Source: Peptoniphilus sp. GNH (GTDB lineage: Bacteria > Bacillota > Clostridia > Tissierellales > Peptoniphilaceae). Taken from it: a stretch of 64,000 nucleotides of DNA. Position numbers and translations under genes: made by a program. The stretch lies in the NCBI GenBank assembly GCA_021307325.1, contig CP089931.1, positions 892,979-956,978 of the forward strand, given 5' to 3'. This document shows positions 27,400 through 37,423 of the stretch, in pieces. The notes beneath the pieces were generated by a model. The model made no database searches, had not been told where the DNA came from, and saw only the letters and a list, made by a program, of their open reading frames with translations. Position 1 is the first letter of the stretch. Each line of letters starts with the position of its first letter.

Positions 27400-27436
27400 A
27401 AAAAGGTTGCCTTGATTTTTGGCAACCTTTAGTTTT
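27400..27436 (-). terminator. Terminator at the end of the HAD...hslO operon
   Basis: AAAGGTTGCC / GGCAACCTTT, 9-nt loop, with T-tract on the minus strand; about 50 nt after the hslO stop. It ends a run of twelve closely packed minus-strand genes. Confidence 0.85.
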
Positions 27437-27481
27437 TCTTGTGTTTTAATTTTTAATCCTCATACTTTTGACGGTCTAGTT

Positions 27482-28357
27482 TCAATCTAAACTTTTAATG
27501 AGTTTTTCCAAGTCTTCTTCTGTAAAAATATATTTTTCTTTACAAAAATGACAATTCACTTCTGCTTGATGGTCCTCATCTTTCATGGCTTGCAATTCTT
27601 TCTTACCCAAAGAAATTAGAGCTTTTTCAACTCTTTGTCTGGAGCAGTCACATTCGAAGTCTAGGTCGTCTTTTCTCAAAATTTTAAGATCGTAACCATC
27701 TAGCACATGAGCTGCCATGTCTTCTGGACTCATGCCCTTGCTTATCATATCTGTCACAGATTTTATATCTTTTAGACTTTTTTCTAAGCTATCTATATCC
27801 TCATCGCAATATCCCGGCAAAAGCTGAATCATAAAGCCGCCTGCAGCTTTTATACTCAAATCCCTATCTACCAAAACTCCAAGTCCTACCACTGATGGCA
27901 CTTGATCTGATGTGTAGATGTAGTTGGCGAAATCTTGTCCTATTTCTCCATCCACTATGGGGACATTTGTGCAATAGGGCTCTTTTAATCCCAAATCCAT
28001 ATTGACTGATATATTGCCCTTTCCCACTGCTGCTCTTACATCTATTTTCCCATCTTCTCTTATGGGAAGGTCTATCTCTGGATGATCCATATAAGCTTTA
28101 AGGCTGCCATCGCCTCCTGCAATTGCTATGATACGACCAGCTGGGCCATCGCCATTTATTATTATGGTCAAATTGTCTTTTTGGTTTTTTAAATTTGTTG
28201 CAAGCAAGGCTCCCGCTGTTAGGGTCCTTCCTAAAACTGCGCTAGCTGTCATGGATGTGTTGTGAATTTGTCTTGCTTTTTCGACTGTTTGAGTAGTTAT
28301 CGCAAACACAAATTTTATTTTATTTTCCTTGTCTGTTCCTCTTATTAAGTAGTCCAA
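27482..28357 (-). CDS. hslO: Hsp33 redox-regulated chaperone
   Basis: 291-aa holdase activated by oxidation. N-terminal Hsp33 fold with TMTASAVLGRTLTAGALLAT and DGPAGRIIAIAGGDGSLKAY. The C-terminal zinc redox switch is complete: CDC at about residue 237-239 and CHFC about 35 residues later. It is the last gene of the operon, 9 nt after the methyltransferase. Confidence 0.96.
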   Translation of the reverse strand: MDYLIRGTDKENKIKFVFAITTQTVEKARQIHNTSMTASAVLGRTLTAGALLATNLKNQKDNLTIIINGDGPAGRIIAIAGGDGSLKAYMDHPEIDLPIREDGKIDVRAAVGKGNISVNMDLGLKEPYCTNVPIVDGEIGQDFANYIYTSDQVPSVVGLGVLVDRDLSIKAAGGFMIQLLPGYCDEDIDSLEKSLKDIKSVTDMISKGMSPEDMAAHVLDGYDLKILRKDDLDFECDCSRQRVEKALISLGKKELQAMKDEDHQAEVNCHFCKEKYIFTEEDLEKLIKSLD

Positions 28358-28366
28358 TTTTCCTCC

Positions 28367-29077
28367 TTATTTTTGGCATATAAAAACTGCCCTCTCTGTA
28401 TCTTTTTTGTAGGGTAAATCCGTATAAGAATCTCTAATTTCTATTTTTTTGAATGAATTTTTTAAGAGTAGTTCTTTTAAGATATCTATATCATAAGCCC
28501 TCTCAACATGCTCCTCATAAGACTTCTCATATCCTGATTCTTTTTTTCTAAAAATAATAAGGCTGTAATAGTTTAGTGACTTTTCAGAGTCATAGAAGTT
28601 GTCCCATACATAAAAATAGTCATCTCCATCTTCATAAAATATCTCATCAGAGAAATTCTCTTCAAAATTGTAGATAGTATTGACATCAAATATAAAAAGT
28701 CCCCCGTCTTTTAGATGGTTTTTCACGCCTTCAAAGACCTCTATAAGCTGGTCTTCTTTTAAGATGTAGTTAAGAGAGTCGCAAAGGCAGATTATAGCAT
28801 CAAAAGACTTGTCATAAGAAAAAGATCTCATGTCTTGTTTGGAAAAATTCTTAAATCCTTTGACTTTTTCCTCTGCGATTTCTAACATATCTTCTGAAAT
28901 GTCAAAAGATGAAAGCTTATACTCTTTCTCTAAAAGCTTAGTGAGGCTGCCGCTGCCACATGCCATTTCTAAAACTTCTGAACCTTTTTTTATATGCCTT
29001 TTAATAAAGTCTGCTACATAGGGATAGTCATAGCCTTCCATGGCCTTGTCGTAGATTTTTGCAAAGGATTTGTACAT
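28367..29077 (-). CDS. Class I SAM-dependent methyltransferase
   Basis: 236-aa methyltransferase with SAM-binding motif I VLEMACGSGSLTKLL at about residues 34-48, acidic motif II SSFDISEDMLEIAEEK, and ICLCDSLNYIL at motif IV. The N-terminal YKSFAKIYDKAMEGYDY is common in small-molecule methyltransferases of Firmicutes. The acceptor is unknown. Its start overlaps the sirtuin stop (TGATG), so the two are translationally coupled. Confidence 0.85.
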   Translation of the reverse strand: MYKSFAKIYDKAMEGYDYPYVADFIKRHIKKGSEVLEMACGSGSLTKLLEKEYKLSSFDISEDMLEIAEEKVKGFKNFSKQDMRSFSYDKSFDAIICLCDSLNYILKEDQLIEVFEGVKNHLKDGGLFIFDVNTIYNFEENFSDEIFYEDGDDYFYVWDNFYDSEKSLNYYSLIIFRKKESGYEKSYEEHVERAYDIDILKELLLKNSFKKIEIRDSYTDLPYKKDTERAVFICQK

Positions 29078-29817
29078 CAGGCTTTTAGCTCCTTTATTTT
29101 TTCAACCAAAGCTCTTAGGACCTTGCCAGCTTCATCATGGAATACAAAGGCTGCATTTTTGTCCTCGGGGGTAGGATCTCTATTTATGATTATGAGATTA
29201 TCCACATACCTTGGAATCATATTTACTGGGGCGACTTGAAGAGAAGAGCCCACAACTAGAAGAGTGTCTGTTTCGTTGATTTCTTCCATAGCTTCATAAA
29301 AATCATTCGGCATGGCATCTCCAAACATCACTACATTTGGTCTTAAAGTTCCTCCACAGGCCCTACATCTTGGCGGGATTTCATGGTTTTTTACCTTTTC
29401 TTCTAATACGTGAAATCCATAGGTCTTACCGCATGACATACATGATACGCTCCTGGACTCGCCATGGACTTCATATACTTTTTTTGAGCCAGCAAAGTGG
29501 TGTAGATTGTCTATGTTTTGAGTGACGATACCAGTCAAAACTCCCATTCTTTCTAACTCAGCTAGGGCAAAGTGCCCATCGTTTGGTTTTTTGCCTTGTA
29601 AGTCTTCTAAAATTTTATATCCTTCTGAATAAAACCTCGTCGGCTCATATATTAAAATTTCTCTGGAAAGAGCCCTCATAGGATCCATTGAAGAATAATA
29701 TCCCTTTTCCGATCTGAAATCCGGAATGCCCGATTCAGTTGAAATGCCTGCTCCAGTAAGTGCCATCAGCTTTTTGCTTTTTAAAATTAATTCTGCAGCT
29801 TTATTTATCTTATCCAA
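29077..29817 (-). CDS. NAD-dependent protein deacylase (sirtuin)
   Basis: 246-aa Sir2 family enzyme that removes acyl groups from lysines with NAD+. Motifs: ALTGAGISTESGIPDFRSEK, TQNIDNLHHFAG, catalytic His in VYEVHGE, two zinc Cys pairs (CMSC and CRAC), and GSSLQVAPVNMIPR near the end. It is full length for the bacterial class. It lies between the GspF-like gene and the methyltransferase. Confidence 0.95.
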   Translation of the reverse strand: MDKINKAAELILKSKKLMALTGAGISTESGIPDFRSEKGYYSSMDPMRALSREILIYEPTRFYSEGYKILEDLQGKKPNDGHFALAELERMGVLTGIVTQNIDNLHHFAGSKKVYEVHGESRSVSCMSCGKTYGFHVLEEKVKNHEIPPRCRACGGTLRPNVVMFGDAMPNDFYEAMEEINETDTLLVVGSSLQVAPVNMIPRYVDNLIIINRDPTPEDKNAAFVFHDEAGKVLRALVEKIKELKA

Positions 29818-29827
29818 GTTAGACCCC

Positions 29828-31006
29828 CTATACTCTATTTATTATATCGAACATTGGCATAGCTATTGAAATCACTATAAAGCCAACTAAAAGTGCCATT
29901 ATTAAAATCAGAGCCGGCTCAATAAGAGCTGTGAACCTCTGTCTTTCAAGTTCTAACTCCTCCAAATAGTGCTTGGAAACTTCTTTTAAAACCTCAGCCA
30001 ACCCCGACGCTTCCTCTCCAGATTTGACCATGGCTACTAAAATATCTGAAAATATTCCAAGCTCCTCCATGGATTCTGATAGACTTATACCCTCTTTTAA
30101 CTTGTTTGCCAACTCTTTTGTTTTTTCTGTTATAAATGTGTTTGCATAAATAGGTTCGCAAACTGCAAGTCCTCTTTGTAGGGTCAAGCCAGATTCAAGG
30201 GCAAGCGCCATGCCTTTGGAAAATCTGTAATAAAAATTTCTTTTGGCAAGTTTAAAAGAAAATATAAATTTATCCATTTTAAATCTAAATTTTTTCGTCA
30301 TAGACAAGAGATAAATAAGTAAAATCAAGAGTAAAAATCCCACTAGTATATAGATGTTGTAGGTATTTAAAAATTCGGCTATGTGTAAAAGCATTTGAGT
30401 AGAAAGTGGTAAATCTGCTCCCATATCTTTTAACATCTCTGAAAAACTCGGCAGAATATAAATTATCAAAAACTCAGTTACAAAAACACTCACAAAAAGT
30501 AAGATTATGGGATAGGCAAGGGCTGCCTTAAATTTGTTTTCGAAATAGGCTTTTTGCCTGTAATATTGTGCAAGCTCCTCGAAAATTCTCCCAGGCTCTG
30601 CTGTTTCTTCACCGAGATAAATTAAGTTTGAAGCAAACTTTGGAAATATAGTATTCCTTTCTAAAGACTCTCTTAATGAATAGCCCTTTTCCAAGTCTAA
30701 AACCAACTTATTAAGCTTGTCTTTCTTTCTGCCCTTGGACTGCTTGGCAATTACTGAAAATGCTCTTTGCAAGGTCACATTTTGTTTTACCATAAGAGCG
30801 AGCTGCTCAAATACAATGGCTAAGTCTTGATCCTTATACAAATTTCTTTTATAAAAATCTTTTCTTGGCGATATCTGATCTAGGACTTTTACAAGCTCCA
30901 AGTCCTTCATTTTTAAAATCAGTTTCAAATCCTCGATGGATTCGGCTTCTATTTTATATTTTTTGCTTTTGCCAGCCTTATCTATTGTCCTTACTTTATA
31001 AATCAT
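29828..31006 (-). CDS. Type II secretion / type IV pilus inner-membrane protein (GspF/PilC/ComGB-like)
   Basis: 392-aa membrane platform protein. It has a duplicated T2SSF domain: first VFEQLALMVKQNVTLQRAFS with helices near 165-190 and 210-235, then RFSKGMALALESGLTLQRGL and the terminal helix EPALILIMALLVGFIVISIA. The N-terminal ~50 residues are a small soluble extension (KAGKSKKYKIEAESIEDLKL) seen in PilC/ComGB. It overlaps the ATPase gene by 4 nt. No pilin genes follow; the next gene is a sirtuin. Confidence 0.9.
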   Translation of the reverse strand: MIYKVRTIDKAGKSKKYKIEAESIEDLKLILKMKDLELVKVLDQISPRKDFYKRNLYKDQDLAIVFEQLALMVKQNVTLQRAFSVIAKQSKGRKKDKLNKLVLDLEKGYSLRESLERNTIFPKFASNLIYLGEETAEPGRIFEELAQYYRQKAYFENKFKAALAYPIILLFVSVFVTEFLIIYILPSFSEMLKDMGADLPLSTQMLLHIAEFLNTYNIYILVGFLLLILLIYLLSMTKKFRFKMDKFIFSFKLAKRNFYYRFSKGMALALESGLTLQRGLAVCEPIYANTFITEKTKELANKLKEGISLSESMEELGIFSDILVAMVKSGEEASGLAEVLKEVSKHYLEELELERQRFTALIEPALILIMALLVGFIVISIAMPMFDIINRV

Positions 31007-32370
31007 AAGTCCTCCAGAGTGAAGATATTTCTAAAGACTTCATCTTCGCTTGTGATTCCTTCTTCAACCAAGTTTTTAAATTTTTCTTTTAATCCTATAA
31101 GTCCTTCCCTTTTTGCCTGTTCTCTTAGGTCTTCTTCAGATATATCATCTTTTATGAGTTGTCTTAGTCCATCAGAGATTGTCAAGATTTCAAATACTGC
31201 CGCTCTCTCATAATAGCCATCTTGACAAAATTCGCAAGATCCCGCTTCATAAAGTTTTGCCACTCTTCCCAAAAGTTTAGAATACTTTTGAACTTCTCTT
31301 TTGCAATGGGGACAAAGCTTCCTATAAAGTCTTTGAGAAATTATCCCTATAAGTCCGCCTGCTACCATATAGGCAGCCTGACCCATATTCAAAAGTCTTA
31401 TTATTGAAGCTATCCCGTCATGAGCGTGCAAGGTCGATATGACAAGATGGCCTGTAATTGAAGATCTAAGAGCTACCTTGGCAGATTCCTCATCTCTTAT
31501 TTCCCCAACCATTATTATATCTGGATCTAGCCTCAAAATTGAATGTAGACCCTTGGAAAAATCTAAACCCAATTTTTCATTGACTTGTATTTGATTTATT
31601 CCACCTATCTTGTATTCTACTGGGTCTTCTATTGTCATTATGTTTCTACTGCTTTTGTTTAATAAGTTTAAGAGAGTATAAGAAGTAGACGACTTGCCTG
31701 AGCCTGTCGGTCCTGATATTAAAATCAAGCCAGATGGTTGTTTGATTAAATTTTCGATTTTCTCTTTGTCTTTTTCACAGATGCCGATTCCCTGCATAGT
31801 ATAGCTTATATTTTCAGAGTTCAAGAGTCTCAATACTAGCTTTTCGCCATGTATAGTGGGAATTACCGCAACTCTTATATCAAACTTTTCATCTTGAATT
31901 TTTTTATTAAATCCCCCGTCTTGGGGCAATCTTTTTTGGGTGATATCTAAGTTGGATAGTATTTTTATTCTGGATACTAGCCTTAGATAAGTCTCCTCTT
32001 CCAAGTCTTGAAAATTTATAAGGGCGCCCATTATTCTCATTCTTATACAGGCTCCTTTTTCTTTTGGATCTATGTGGATGTCAGAGGCTTCTTTTTCTTT
32101 GGCCCTAAGCAAAATTGAATCTAATAAATCTAAGTCTTTTACTCCTATTTCTTCTTTTTCCTTTTTGTAAACTTCCTCTCTCATTCTATCTAGGACTTCT
32201 TTATCCACTTCTATGAGCCTTACTCTTTTTGATGTTATGTACTCGAGCCTATCTTTTAGGCTCAAATTTGCTAAAAGACAGTAAATTTCTAATTTACCGT
32301 CTTTCTCAAGACCAGGTACGACATTCTCTCTTTTGGAAATTTCCCCGGTTATTTTATAATTATTTTTCAT
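31003..32370 (-). CDS. Type II secretion / pilus assembly ATPase (GspE/PilB/ComGA-like)
   Basis: 455-aa hexameric assembly ATPase. Seen: KEASDIHIDPKEKGACIRMR (Asp box region), Walker A SGPTGSGKSSTSYTLLNLL, RLDPDIIMVGEIRDEESA (Walker B), His box GHLVISTLHAHD, and a four-cysteine zinc motif CPHC...CEFC near residues 335-380. The domain order is complete. It overlaps the 3' end of topA by 11 nt. With the GspF-like gene it forms the core of a competence or pilus machine whose pilins must lie elsewhere. Confidence 0.92.
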   Translation of the reverse strand: MKNNYKITGEISKRENVVPGLEKDGKLEIYCLLANLSLKDRLEYITSKRVRLIEVDKEVLDRMREEVYKKEKEEIGVKDLDLLDSILLRAKEKEASDIHIDPKEKGACIRMRIMGALINFQDLEEETYLRLVSRIKILSNLDITQKRLPQDGGFNKKIQDEKFDIRVAVIPTIHGEKLVLRLLNSENISYTMQGIGICEKDKEKIENLIKQPSGLILISGPTGSGKSSTSYTLLNLLNKSSRNIMTIEDPVEYKIGGINQIQVNEKLGLDFSKGLHSILRLDPDIIMVGEIRDEESAKVALRSSITGHLVISTLHAHDGIASIIRLLNMGQAAYMVAGGLIGIISQRLYRKLCPHCKREVQKYSKLLGRVAKLYEAGSCEFCQDGYYERAAVFEILTISDGLRQLIKDDISEEDLREQAKREGLIGLKEKFKNLVEEGITSEDEVFRNIFTLEDL

Positions 32371-34444
32371 CTACTGCCTCACTATAATCACAATTGGAGT
32401 CAGAACATTTTAACATTTTACTTTTTCTTGTAATGACTTCTGTAAGGATTTTGCCGCATTTTGGGCAAAATTTGTCGACTGGCTTATTCCATGTTACAAA
32501 ATCACAGTCTGGATAATTAGAGCAACCAAAGAATATTCTCCCTTTTTTGGATCTTCTCTTTACTATCTCGCCATCCTTACACTTGGGGCATTTAACTCCT
32601 ATTTTTTCTACAAGTGGCTTGGCATTTCTACATTCTGGAAAGCCTGGACAAGCTAAAAATTTGCCAAATCTGCCAATTTTTATCACCATGTTGCGGCCGC
32701 ACTTTTCACATATCACATCAGAAACCTCATCTCTGACTTCGACCTTTTTGGCATCCTCATCGGCTCTTTCTAAGTCCTTAGATAGAGAGGAGTAGACATC
32801 TTCTACCAAATTTTTCCATTGTTTTTTGCCCTCGGCAATCTCGTCTAAAGATTCTTCCAAGTCAGCCGAGAAATCAATATTTACCATATCTTTAAAATAT
32901 TTGCTCAAAAGATCATTTACAGCTTCTCCCAATTCAGTCGGCAAGAACTTCTTATCTTCTAACACTACATAGTAGCGAGATTGGATGGTGGAAATTGTCG
33001 GTGCATAAGTCGATGGCCTACCTATTCCCTTTTCTTCCAAATACTTTATAAGAGACGCTTCATTGTATCTAGGAGGAGCTTGGGTAAATTTTTGTTCTTC
33101 TTTTAAATCCCAAAGCTTTAATCTTTCACCCTCTTCCAAGTCTGGTAGAAGGTCATCCTTTTCTTGTCCATAGGAATAGGCCTTTAAGAAACCATCAAAA
33201 ATCAAAACCCGACCTCTTGCTTTAAATATCTCGTCATTTGAATTTATTTTTACAGCCTGCGTTTTAAATGCTGCATCCTTCATCATAGATGCCACAAACC
33301 TTTGATGTATCAAGCTGTAAAGCTTAAACTCATCCTTGCTTAAATAATCTTTTATAGAATAAGGTGTAATAAAGGGATCTGCCGGTCTTATACACTCATG
33401 GGCATCCTGAGCTCCCTTTTGATTTTTGCCTCTTCTTTCATATCCGAGATAGTCTTTTCCGTATTCATCCGCTATAAAAGCAAGACACTTGGCCTTGGCT
33501 TCATCCGATACTCTGGTAGAGTCTGTTCTCATATAAGTTATAAGACCAATAGAACCCTTGCCCTTTATTTCAATTCCTTCATAAAGCCTTTGGGCTATCA
33601 TCATAGTTTTTTTAGTTTTAAAATTGAGCCTTCTGGAAGCCTCTTGTTGCAGGGTTGATGTTGTGAAAGGCTTTTGGGGAGACCTTTTAGCAGTGCCATC
33701 CTTGATTTCTTCTATTAAGAAATTTTCCTTATCAATTCTTTTTAAAATCCGCTTTACTTCTTCCTCTTTTTTTGGCTCAACTTTCTCTTCTTTGCCATCT
33801 ACCCTTCTTCCATAGTAAAGAGCAGTAAATTTCTTTTTCTTCTTTTCTTTTGAAAGCTCGGCCTCCAAGGTCCAAAATTCTTCTGCTACAAAGTCTCTTA
33901 TTTCTTGTTCTCTGTCGCAAATTATTTTAAGAGCTACAGACTGCACCCTGCCAGCAGAAAGACCACTTTTTATTTTTTTCCAAAGTATGGGCGAAATTTT
34001 GTAACCCATAAGCCTGTCTAGGACTCTTCTACCTTGTTGGGCATCTACCAAATCCAAATCTATGGACCTGGGGCTTTTTATTTCATCTGTGACCGTCTTT
34101 TTTGTGATTTCATTAAAGGCAACCCTCACCTTATCCTTGGGGTCCAAATCTAAAATATGAGCCAAATGCCAAGCAATCGCCTCGCCTTCCCTATCAGGGT
34201 CAGTTGCCAAATAAATATTTTTAGAGTTTTTGGCCTCTTTCTTTAGTTCCTTTATAAGATCTCCCTTGCCCCTTATATTTATATATTTGGGTTCAAAGTC
34301 CTTTTCTATATCTATTCCTAGGGTTGACTTGGGAAGATCTCTTATATGACCGACTGATGCCATAACTTTATAAGATTTTCCCAAAATTTTTTTAATCGTC
34401 TTTGCTTTTGTAGGCGACTCCACAATTACAAGATTTGTTGCCAT
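32360..34444 (-). CDS. topA: DNA topoisomerase I
   Basis: 694-aa type IA topoisomerase relaxing negative supercoils. TOPRIM domain at the N-terminus (LVIVESPTKAKTIKKILG, TDPDREGEAIAWHL), catalytic tyrosine in LITYMRTDS at about residue 300, FTTSTLQQEASRRLNFK, and three C-terminal four-cysteine zinc ribbons (CEKCGRNM..., CPKCKDGE..., CPKCGKIL...). Normal size for Firmicutes. It follows dprA by 14 nt, an order common in this phylum. Confidence 0.97.
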   Translation of the reverse strand: MATNLVIVESPTKAKTIKKILGKSYKVMASVGHIRDLPKSTLGIDIEKDFEPKYINIRGKGDLIKELKKEAKNSKNIYLATDPDREGEAIAWHLAHILDLDPKDKVRVAFNEITKKTVTDEIKSPRSIDLDLVDAQQGRRVLDRLMGYKISPILWKKIKSGLSAGRVQSVALKIICDREQEIRDFVAEEFWTLEAELSKEKKKKKFTALYYGRRVDGKEEKVEPKKEEEVKRILKRIDKENFLIEEIKDGTAKRSPQKPFTTSTLQQEASRRLNFKTKKTMMIAQRLYEGIEIKGKGSIGLITYMRTDSTRVSDEAKAKCLAFIADEYGKDYLGYERRGKNQKGAQDAHECIRPADPFITPYSIKDYLSKDEFKLYSLIHQRFVASMMKDAAFKTQAVKINSNDEIFKARGRVLIFDGFLKAYSYGQEKDDLLPDLEEGERLKLWDLKEEQKFTQAPPRYNEASLIKYLEEKGIGRPSTYAPTISTIQSRYYVVLEDKKFLPTELGEAVNDLLSKYFKDMVNIDFSADLEESLDEIAEGKKQWKNLVEDVYSSLSKDLERADEDAKKVEVRDEVSDVICEKCGRNMVIKIGRFGKFLACPGFPECRNAKPLVEKIGVKCPKCKDGEIVKRRSKKGRIFFGCSNYPDCDFVTWNKPVDKFCPKCGKILTEVITRKSKMLKCSDSNCDYSEAVDEK

Positions 34445-34458
34445 ACTCCACCATCTTT

Positions 34459-35541
34459 CTATCTAACTATTTCGTATTCATTAAAGGAAGAAGCATAAAT
34501 CAAGTCTTCCATTTCCAATATTGTAATTATTTCGTTTAGTCTTTTTGTAGGATATTTTGTTTTTTCCAAGATATCGTCAAACTTGGATATGCCCTTGGAT
34601 ATTAAATCATAGACCAGAGTCTGGTCCATGTCCAGACTTACTTTTTCCTTATTGACTTTATTTTTGTTTTTAAAGGGCAGAGCTTCCAAGAGATCTTCAC
34701 AAGATGTGTAGATGCTCGCTCCATCTCTTATTAATTTATTGCAACCCTTGGAGTTTATAGAATTTATATTGCCCGGCACAGCAAAGACTTCCTTGCCTTG
34801 GCTTGCCGCATAGGTCGCTGTGATGAGGGAGCCTGATTTTTCAGCGGCTTCAACCACGATAGTAGCCTCTCCAAGTGCCGATATTATCCTATTTCTCAAA
34901 GGAAATTTGTGGGGCCTTGGCTCAACTTTTGGTGGATATTCAGATATTATAAGCCCACCAGATGACAAAACTCTTTCATAAATCGTCTTGTTTCTCTTGG
35001 GATAGATAATATCTACCCCGCAACCCAAAACACAAATTGTCCTCAAGCCATTTTCTAAGGCATTCTCATGGGCAAGAGCATCAATGCCATAAGCCATACC
35101 GCTTATTATGGTAGGCTCAAGACTTACTACTCCTTCTATTATTGACTTTACTACCATCTGCCCATAGGCTGTGGGTTTTCTCGAACCCACTATGGAGATT
35201 CCCCTTGTAATTTCCAAGTCTTCCCCTTTAACATACACTAACATGGGTGAATTTTCAATCATACGCAAATTGTCAAAAAAATAGTCGTCCAAACTTGTGA
35301 TTATTTGTATATTTTGTTTTTGGCATATTTCTAATACCTTCTCCACTCTCTGTCTGGATCTGTATTTTATAATCCTATTTTTTGCAAATCCTCCAAGGCC
35401 TTCTAAAATTTGCTCCAAGCTTTCGCTGTCTACTTCGAAAAAATTTTCCAAGTCTTCAAGCTTTTCATAGGCTGCTTTGATATTTTCATTTTCAAAGTCT
35501 AAAGAAGATAGAAATACTAGCAGTTCTCTTTTAAAATCCAT
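34459..35541 (-). CDS. dprA: DNA-processing protein DprA
   Basis: 360-aa single-strand DNA-binding RecA loader of natural transformation. Rossmann-type core with SIVGSRKPTAYGQM, SGMAYGIDALAHENAL, VLGCGVDIIYPKRN, FPLRNRIISALGEATIVVEA and SGSLITATYAASQGKEVFAV; N-terminal helical domain and C-terminal winged-helix-like part (YDLISKGISKFDDI). Full length and intact. Its start overlaps the comM stop by 1 nt. Confidence 0.95.
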   Translation of the reverse strand: MDFKRELLVFLSSLDFENENIKAAYEKLEDLENFFEVDSESLEQILEGLGGFAKNRIIKYRSRQRVEKVLEICQKQNIQIITSLDDYFFDNLRMIENSPMLVYVKGEDLEITRGISIVGSRKPTAYGQMVVKSIIEGVVSLEPTIISGMAYGIDALAHENALENGLRTICVLGCGVDIIYPKRNKTIYERVLSSGGLIISEYPPKVEPRPHKFPLRNRIISALGEATIVVEAAEKSGSLITATYAASQGKEVFAVPGNINSINSKGCNKLIRDGASIYTSCEDLLEALPFKNKNKVNKEKVSLDMDQTLVYDLISKGISKFDDILEKTKYPTKRLNEIITILEMEDLIYASSFNEYEIVR

Positions 35542-37070
35542 TATTTACTCCAATATTTATTCGCAGCCGTTCTATACCTTATGGCTTCTAGCAAGTGAGA
35601 ACTCAAAATGTCCTCGCTCTCATCTAAGTCGGCAATTGTCCTTGCAATTTTTATTATTTTATTATGACTTCTAGCTGAAAAACCATACTTTTTAAAAGCC
35701 TGCCTCATAATTTTTTCAACATCACAAGAAAGAGGAGCATACTTTTTTAAAAGATTGTCCTTGAGATTGCCATTAGTCTTAAATTTTTCATTTTTATATC
35801 TCTTCGCTTGAATTTCTCTTGCCCTTATGACTCTTTTTCTTATTTCATCTGATGATTCTTCTTCGGCATCAGACTTCATCTCGTCATATTTTACAGGCGC
35901 AACCTCTACATGAATATCTATCCTATCTAAGAGTGGATGGGAAACTTTAGCTAGATATCTGTCTATTTGAGCCATAGAGCAAGTACAAGTGTGAGTCGGA
36001 TCCATATAGTAGCCACAAGGGCAGGGGTTCATAGCAGCTATAAGGATAAAATCTGCTGGATAGGAAAGACTTGCCTGAGCTCTTGCTATGTCTACCACCT
36101 TTTTTTCAAGAGGTTGTCTTAAAACTTCTATGACATTTTTATCAAATTCAGCCAGCTCGTCTAAGAATAGCACCCCCTTGTGGGCAAGGGATATCTCTCC
36201 TGGTTTTGGGATCCTTCCCCCTCCTATCAGGGACACTTTGGACGCTGTGTGGTGAGGAGATCTAAAGGGGCGTTTTTTCATAAGTCTCTTGCCCATCATA
36301 AGACCTGCGACAGAATAAATTTTTGTAACTTCTATAGCCTCCTCAAAGCTAAGGGCTGGTAAGATTGAAGGAAATCTTGCAGCTCCCATGCTTTTTCCTG
36401 AGCCGGGCGGGCCTATTAAAATCACATTGTGACCTCCTGCAGCTGCAATTTAATAGGCTCTTTTCATGTTTTTTTGCCCCTTTATATCTTTAAAATCCAA
36501 GGTGTAGTCTTCTTCTTCAAAGATGACTGGAGCTTTTTTGGGCAAAATTTCTTCTTCTCCATTTAAAAAATTAACCGTCTGTCTTAAATTTTGGACTGGA
36601 TATATTTCCATATCTTCCAAGATTGAACATTCCAAGAGATTTGCCTTTGGAACTATGACCTTTCTAAAACCTCTTTGCCTTGCAGAGATGACCATGGGAA
36701 GGGCTCCTTCAATGGGATTTATTTCTCCGTCGAGAGTGAGTTCTCCAAATATTATGTAATTTTCAAGATTTTCAGCTTTAATTTCTCCTATCGCTCCCAA
36801 AAGGCAACAAGCAATAGCCAAGTCCATATGTGAGCCATCTTTTCTTATAGAGGCTGGTGCCAAATTCACTGTTATTCTCTTTACCGGAAAATTGAAACCA
36901 GAGTTTTTAATCCCGGCTCTGACTCTTTCTGCTGATTCTTTTATGGATTGATCGGGCAGACCCACAATCAAAAATTTGGGCAAGCCATTTGTCAAATCAC
37001 ATTCTACGTCTATTATTTCTCCATCTAAGCCTGTAAGACTTATTGTTTTTACACAACTATACATATTCAC
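35541..37070 (-). pseudogene. comM: comM/YifB Mg-chelatase-like ATPase interrupted by one in-frame stop
   Basis: N-terminal part 36450-37070 (206 aa; VECDLTNGLPKFLIVGLPDQ, RITVNLAPASIRKDGSHMDL) and C-terminal part 35541-36425 (294 aa; Walker A IGPPGSGKSM, LFLDELAEFDKNVIEVLRQP, MNPCPCGYYMDPTHTCTC) are one continuous frame, broken only by TAA at 36452-36450. The family has Glu at about this place in GQKNMKRA-x-E-IAAAGGHN, so a single GAA to TAA change explains it. An AGGAGGT sits 7 nt before the in-frame GTG at 36425, so the ATPase half could be made by reinitiation. Total length (509 codons plus stop) is normal. Pseudogene, two-piece gene or sequencing error cannot be told apart here. Confidence 0.85.
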
Positions 37071-37423
37071 CCCAGATCAAACGCATTTTCTATATGATTT
37101 ATCTTTTTCTCGATGGGATAGACCTCTATGACATCATATCTTATTTGAAAATTATAGAGGTTAAATTTATTTAGAAAAACTTGACTTCCATAGATTATGG
37201 AATTTATTTTATAGGTATCAATAGCTTCTATGGCTCTGCCATAGCTGTAAGATTTTCTGGTCTTGACCTCGCATATACAAATCAAGTCATTCTTTTTGGC
37301 GATTATGTCGAGCTCAAAACCCCTTCCAAGAAAATTTCTATAAAGGATTTGGTATCCTTTTTCTTCTAAAAATTTTGCAGCAAGTTCCTCTCCTAAGTCC
37401 CCCAGATTTTTCTTATTTCTCAT
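37067..37423 (-). CDS. yraN: YraN family (UPF0102) putative endonuclease
   Basis: 118-aa restriction-endonuclease-like fold protein. Motifs: GEELAAKFLEEKGYQILYRN, then GFELDIIAKKNDLICICEVK with the Asp...Glu-x-Lys nuclease-like residues and TRKSYSYGRAIEAID. Commonly next to rnhB and comM, as here; overlaps comM by 4 nt and rnhB by 11 nt. Function not established. Confidence 0.92.
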   Translation of the reverse strand: MRNKKNLGDLGEELAAKFLEEKGYQILYRNFLGRGFELDIIAKKNDLICICEVKTRKSYSYGRAIEAIDTYKINSIIYGSQVFLNKFNLYNFQIRYDVIEVYPIEKKINHIENAFDLG

